Shown piece by piece: positions 6,748 to 9,592 of a stretch of 9,592 nucleotides of DNA (positions are counted from its first letter, which is position 1; every line of letters starts with the position of its first letter). Both the position numbers and the translations under genes were made by a program. The DNA comes from an uncultured Peptococcaceae bacterium (GTDB lineage Bacteria; Bacillota; Desulfotomaculia; Desulfotomaculales; Desulfallaceae), in the NCBI GenBank assembly GCA_913064925.1, contig CAJYBN010000103.1:1-9592 (forward strand), written 5' to 3'. The notes under the pieces are model-generated. The model was not told the origin of the DNA. It saw only the letters and a program-made list of their open reading frames with translations, and searched no databases.

Positions 6748-8043
6748 CTAAACATCTTTTCTTTCCAAGGCGGGTGAAGACTGCTTAACCAGCGCCGAAA
6801 TGATCAAGTAACTCAGCATGGCCACGACAATCCCGTTGAGAGGCGCTATGCCGATTTTAACAGCGTTGGAGGCAATAACGCCGAGCACCCACGATATAAC
6901 CCCTCCCCAGTTGATCCCCGGGGTGCTGCTCCACCTCGAAGCATCGCCTTTTTTTAGAATCCAATAGTCCGCTATCATTACCCCGGCTATGGGCGGAATA
7001 GCCGACGTGAGCAACATTAAATAGTTGATAAATTGATTGATAATCCCCGCCACCGCCAGGATGGTCCCCACACCGCCGGCAATACCGGTGGCCAAGCCCC
7101 TCTTGTCATCGGCCAACTGGAACATGTTTGTTATGGCCAGGCCCCCGGAATAGGCGTTTACGGCATTGGAAGTCCAAGTGGCCAAGATGAGAATTACTAA
7201 CCCTACCGCCGGAATACCCAGTTTCGTTAAAACCATGGTGATATCGTACGAGCCGGCCACGACAGCCATCAGCGCGCCCATAACCAGCAAAAGGATACCC
7301 GCCGGCCATATCCCCAGTACGGAAGAAAGGACCGACTCACCTCTGTTCCTGGCATACCTTGAGTAATCGGCAGCAATTACTCCTCCAACGGCGAAAAGGC
7401 CAACAGATATGGCAATTCCCTGAACGAACGGCATGGGAGTTGTTGGCTTGTAACTTGCCAGAACTTGGACGCCGTACTGAGTCAGAGAAAGATAAGTCCC
7501 GTAGATGCAAAGAATAATGAGCGAGGGAACGGCAATATAATTCAGATACTTAAGTGCATTGAACCCGACAATGGCCGTGGTTAGCATGATCAAGCCCCAG
7601 ATGAGTGAAGATAGCCATACCGGTATTGTCAACCCGGTCCATGAACTGATAATCTCGGTAAAGGCGGAGCCGCATACATTGGCCTGAACCCCGAACCATC
7701 CCAGGCACCCGATGGCTAAAAATAAAGAAATCAATATTCTCGCGCCACTTTGCCCAAAAGAAGAGCTAGCGTTTATGACCGTGGGTCTGCCGAGGTCCGT
7801 GCCCTGCATGCCCTGAAAACTCATATAAGTTACAACAATGGTATAGCCTATAACCCCTGCTATTATAGCTTTGGCCAGGGTAAGACCGGTAATCAGAGCC
7901 CCGCCCACCATCAAAGCGGGTACGCAAATCAATACGCCGGCCCAAATCAGCGCAATGCTGTACCAGGGCTGCCTGTCCTCCCTGGGAATCTCGCCAAGGG
8001 CGTATTTTTCAAAAACGTTGGATTTTGAATCAATTTTACTCAT
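6748..8043 (-). CDS. NCS1-family permease (CodB/Mhp1-like)
   Basis: This encodes a 431-residue, very hydrophobic inner-membrane transporter of the nucleobase-cation-symport-1 family, with about twelve predicted helices and the LeuT fold. The N-terminal YALGEIPREDRQPWYSIALIW is characteristic. GWFGVQANVCG (115-125) holds W116 and Q120, spaced like the substrate-stacking Trp117 and Gln121 of the hydantoin transporter Mhp1. ATWTSNAVNAYSGGLAITN (288-306) resembles the CodB substrate/ion-site helix. The open frame can start at TTG 8050-8052, but that codon nearly touches the Shine-Dalgarno sequence. ATG 8041-8043, ten bases after AGGAG, is preferred. It is first in the operon behind the sigma-54 promoter. 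The likely cargo is a hydantoin, cytosine/allantoin or related heterocycle taken up with a cation. The enzymes downstream favour a hydantoin-type substrate; this is inference. Confidence 0.9.
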   Translation of the reverse strand: MSKIDSKSNVFEKYALGEIPREDRQPWYSIALIWAGVLICVPALMVGGALITGLTLAKAIIAGVIGYTIVVTYMSFQGMQGTDLGRPTVINASSSFGQSGARILISLFLAIGCLGWFGVQANVCGSAFTEIISSWTGLTIPVWLSSLIWGLIMLTTAIVGFNALKYLNYIAVPSLIILCIYGTYLSLTQYGVQVLASYKPTTPMPFVQGIAISVGLFAVGGVIAADYSRYARNRGESVLSSVLGIWPAGILLLVMGALMAVVAGSYDITMVLTKLGIPAVGLVILILATWTSNAVNAYSGGLAITNMFQLADDKRGLATGIAGGVGTILAVAGIINQFINYLMLLTSAIPPIAGVMIADYWILKKGDASRWSSTPGINWGGVISWVLGVIASNAVKIGIAPLNGIVVAMLSYLIISALVKQSSPALERKDV

Positions 8044-8053
8044 AGTATGCAAT

Positions 8054-8085
8054 CTCCTTTCCTAGTTTTTTGGCAGTTAAAAAAC
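8054..8085 (-). promoter_or_regulatory. Permease ribosome binding site with upstream A/T stem
   Basis: AGGAG (8054-8058) on the minus strand lies ten bases before ATG 8041-8043. Immediately upstream is a perfect 7-bp inverted repeat, GTTTTTT (8079-8085 read on the minus strand) and AAAAAAC (8065-8071), around a 7-base loop. The stem is weak (mostly A-U) but adjoins the ribosome binding site. Any control role is speculative. Confidence 0.45.
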
Positions 8086-8182
8086 AGCCCTATTTGTCAT
8101 TCCCATTCACCACCCGTAGATATAATGTAAAAAACTATTTTATTTGGGCCCGAGCCGTAATAAGATAAATAAAATTTGTCTG
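8086..8182 (-). other. Leader of the permease operon
   Basis: If transcription starts about twelve bases beyond the -12 element (near 8182), the operon mRNA carries a leader of about 138 bases before the permease ATG. It is AT-rich with a GGGCCC island around 8146-8151. I recognise no riboswitch class. A seven-codon frame (ATG ACA AAT AGG GCT GTT TTT TAA) lies in it, but I would not call it a gene. Confidence 0.35.
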
Positions 8183-8193
8183 GTGTTTTATTC

Positions 8194-8208
8194 GCAATTA
8201 ACGTGCCA
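8194..8208 (-). promoter_or_regulatory. Sigma-54 promoter of the permease-hyu operon
   Basis: The minus strand reads TGGCACGTTAATTGC, which is TGGCAC at 8203-8208, five bases, then TTGC at 8194-8197. The invariant GG and GC are at the required spacing, and this is a perfect match to the -24/-12 consensus. It points toward the permease gene, and a sigma-54 enhancer-binding protein is encoded divergently next door. Together these make sigma-54-dependent, activator-controlled expression of the operon the most likely arrangement. Confidence 0.9.
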
Positions 8209-8259
8209 TTTTTGTCAATTAATTTAGAAAACTTCAAACCCGCAAAAAACAAGTAACTG

Positions 8260-8272
8260 TGCTTGCCAAGCA
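8260..8272. promoter_or_regulatory. Candidate activator site 1 (palindrome)
   Basis: TGCTTGCCAAGCA is a perfect 13-base palindrome with a single central base. Its centre lies about 84 bases upstream of the inferred sigma-54 start point, within the range usual for enhancer-binding protein sites. Binding by the adjacent regulator is inferred from position and symmetry only. Confidence 0.45.
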
Positions 8273-8303
8273 AAGCTCCATATATCGTTTTTATACTTTA
8301 TAG

Positions 8304-8319
8304 TCTCAAGAATTTGAGA
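8304..8319. promoter_or_regulatory. Candidate activator site 2 (palindrome)
   Basis: TCTCAAGAATTTGAGA has 6-bp arms (TCTCAA and TTGAGA) around four bases. It is centred about 130 bases upstream of the inferred start of the permease operon and about 100 bases upstream of the regulator's -10 element. Its sequence differs from the palindrome at 8260-8272, so at most one of them may be the true recognition sequence, or two regulators act here. Confidence 0.35.
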
Positions 8320-8419
8320 AATTTTAATCAGAAAAGGGTTCGGGAATCACTGAAGATAATAAAATAAATTATTATTTATCATTAATTCTTAATTTTTCTC
8401 TTTTTTTCACAGGCAAATC

Positions 8420-8428
8420 TGATATACT
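8420..8428 (+). promoter_or_regulatory. Extended -10 promoter of the sigma-54 regulator gene
   Basis: TGATATACT gives a TGN extended element followed by TATACT, five of six matches to the -10 consensus. No good -35 lies 16-18 bases upstream, which is acceptable for an extended -10 promoter. Transcription would begin near 8435, about 17 bases before the ribosome binding site of the regulator gene. Confidence 0.5.
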
Positions 8429-8451
8429 ATTTACAAACCTCCGATAAAAAC

Positions 8452-8457
8452 AAGGTG
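8452..8457 (+). promoter_or_regulatory. Ribosome binding site deciding the regulator start
   Basis: AAGGTG is followed directly by ATG 8458-8460 and, six bases later, by TTG 8464-8466 in the same frame. The ATG is too close to be used with this site, so the TTG is the better start. The two choices differ by only two residues. Confidence 0.6.
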
Positions 8458-8463
8458 ATGACA

Positions 8464-9592
8464 TTGACAAACAAAATATCGCCGGAATCTTTTTTAAAGA
8501 ACCTGGCCAACTTTTTTAACTGTCAAATTACCTGGTGGGATAAAGAGAGAATTCGCTGTATCCAAAGACATAAAGAGCTTGATCTCGACCATGATAACCG
8601 CCCTTCCTTCGAACACCTTCACCGTTTGTTGTCTTTCTCTCACCCCCTGGCTATTGTTAAGGGCCAACACATTCTGTGCCGAACATGCCCGGAACTTTCC
8701 GCCTGCCGGTGGTCGCACGAGTTTTATGTTCCCTCCGGCACACTGGACGAGCCGGCGGGGGTTGTATGGCAGTTTTTATCCCCTTCACCGGTGATCGATT
8801 CACCACACTGGCTTAAGCTGGCAGTTGATTTTTCCCGCCTGCTGTATGTAAATGAAACCTGGGAGAAAGACCGGCTAAAAGTGGAGTACTTTCGCCAATC
8901 CACTGAACTTTGCGGTCAAATGTTGGAAGAAGGGCTAGTTCTTTTTAATGAACAAGGAAAGGTTGTTTTTCAAAATGATGCCGCCGCCCGTCTGAACCTT
9001 TATGACAGTTTTCAAAAAAGTAACAGTTTGCCGCTGGAGAAAAGCTTGAAAAAGAAAAAAGAACTAGTGACCTTTTTGGGCGAGCCCAATCCTTTCCCGG
9101 TGAAAATGCGCTCGTTATACTTCTCCAAAACTTTCTTGGGAGGGGCTTTATTCACAGCAGAAGAAAAAAGGAATAAAAAGGACAGCCTTTTAAATACCAA
9201 AAGAAAAATAGGCTTCATGAACATCATTGGCAAGGATCCCAAGTTGATGCAGGTTATTTCCGTTGCCAACCAGGTATCCTCCACCGACTCCACAGTTCTT
9301 TTACGGGGGGAGAGCGGGACCGGCAAGGAGATATTTGCCAGGGCCATCCACGAAAAGAGCATGCGCAGCAAAGGGCCATTTATAGTCATAAACTGCGCCG
9401 CAATACCGGAAAACCTTTTGGAAAGTGAACTTTTCGGCTACGAGGAGGGCTCATTCACCGGCGCCCGCCGTGGAGGAAAGCCCGGAAAAATGGAACTGGC
9501 CCACCGGGGAACTCTCTTCCTTGATGAAATAGGCGACATGTCACCCCCGCTTCAGGCCAAACTATTGAGGGTGCTGCAAACAAAACATATTG
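8464..9592 (+). CDS. Sigma-54-dependent enhancer-binding activator (3' truncated by window)
   Basis: This frame stays open from 8458 to the window edge and gives at least 376 residues. The AAA+ sigma-54 interaction domain starts near residue 253 (NIIGKDP). It carries Walker A GESGTGKE at 282-289, the sigma-54-contacting loop as GSFTGA at 329-334 (a common natural variant of GAFTGA) and Walker B GTLFLDE at 349-355. Upstream, [35 protein letters not shown] (about 143-177) looks like a PAS domain. Residues 1-140 are an unrecognised sensory region with cysteines 20, 32, 72, 75 and 81; CxxCx5C at 72-81 could bind metal, an Fe-S cluster or sense thiols. The rest of the AAA+ domain and a Fis-type helix-turn-helix are expected beyond the edge. 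It is divergent to the sigma-54 promoter of the permease operon and is its probable activator. Confidence 0.93.
   Translation, partial: MTNKISPESFLKNLANFFNCQITWWDKERIRCIQRHKELDLDHDNRPSFEHLHRLLSFSHPLAIVKGQHILCRTCPELSACRWSHEFYVPSGTLDEPAGVVWQFLSPSPVIDSPHWLKLAVDFSRLLYVNETWEKDRLKVEYFRQSTELCGQMLEEGLVLFNEQGKVVFQNDAAARLNLYDSFQKSNSLPLEKSLKKKKELVTFLGEPNPFPVKMRSLYFSKTFLGGALFTAEEKRNKKDSLLNTKRKIGFMNIIGKDPKLMQVISVANQVSSTDSTVLLRGESGTGKEIFARAIHEKSMRSKGPFIVINCAAIPENLLESELFGYEEGSFTGARRGGKPGKMELAHRGTLFLDEIGDMSPPLQAKLLRVLQTKHI

Noticed and set aside
8050..8140. Leader peptide or riboswitch before the permease gene
   Set aside because: The frame is only seven codons and no known aptamer core or conserved stem set could be recognised; kept only as a low-interest observation.
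9012..9389. 125-codon minus-strand frame at the right end
   Set aside because: It is antisense to the AAA+ domain of the sigma-54 activator, whose Walker A motif is encoded on the plus strand here.
1..9592. CRISPR arrays, tRNA or rRNA genes, insertion sequences, phage or defence genes
   Set aside because: No regular short repeats with unique spacers, cloverleaf sequences, transposase motifs or terminal inverted repeats were found.

Overview
The window looks like a chromosomal segment of a fairly GC-rich Firmicute, perhaps from the Desulfotomaculum/Pelotomaculum (Peptococcaceae) group. The reasons are strong AAGGAGG-type ribosome binding sites, use of TTG and GTG starts, a classic GC-stem/T-tract terminator, and a sigma-54 enhancer-binding regulator beside a catabolic operon. 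The taxonomic guess is inference. Nine complete genes lie on the minus strand, and one gene, cut by the right edge, lies on the plus strand.

Left part (1-1800): two unrelated metallo-beta-lactamase-fold hydrolases run leftward. One is a COG0491-type enzyme (103-1077) and the other a UlaG/UPF0173-type enzyme (1155-1793). A strong intrinsic terminator sits between them, so they are separate transcription units. A 47-bp-spaced imperfect direct repeat occupies the first 100 bases. A gene-free stretch of about 450 bp follows (1794-2252).

Middle part (2253-3167): a nitroreductase-family flavoprotein is translationally coupled (GTGA overlap) to a small DUF6092-like protein of unknown function. A good sigma-A promoter precedes them.

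Right part (3211-9592): this is the most interesting region. A leftward operon encodes an NCS1 (CodB/Mhp1-like) permease, a DUF917/S-Me-THD-family protein, a short HyuA-type hydantoinase/oxoprolinase-family ATPase and a hydantoin/Asp-Glu racemase-family enzyme. No HyuB partner is present. The permease would import a hydantoin-, pyrimidine- or thiohydantoin-like ring compound, the racemase would interconvert its enantiomers, and the HyuA/DUF917 pair would process the ring. The substrate is not known from the sequence.

Divergent to the operon, on the plus strand, begins a sigma-54-dependent activator. It has a cysteine-containing N-terminal sensor region, a PAS-like segment and an AAA+ domain, and is truncated by the window end. 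In the shared 400-bp intergenic region a perfect -24/-12 element (TGGCAC-N5-TTGC) points at the permease operon. Two palindromes upstream of it, at about -84 and -130, are candidate activator sites, and an extended -10 promoter serves the regulator. The picture is a self-contained, substrate-inducible catabolic module under sigma-54 control.
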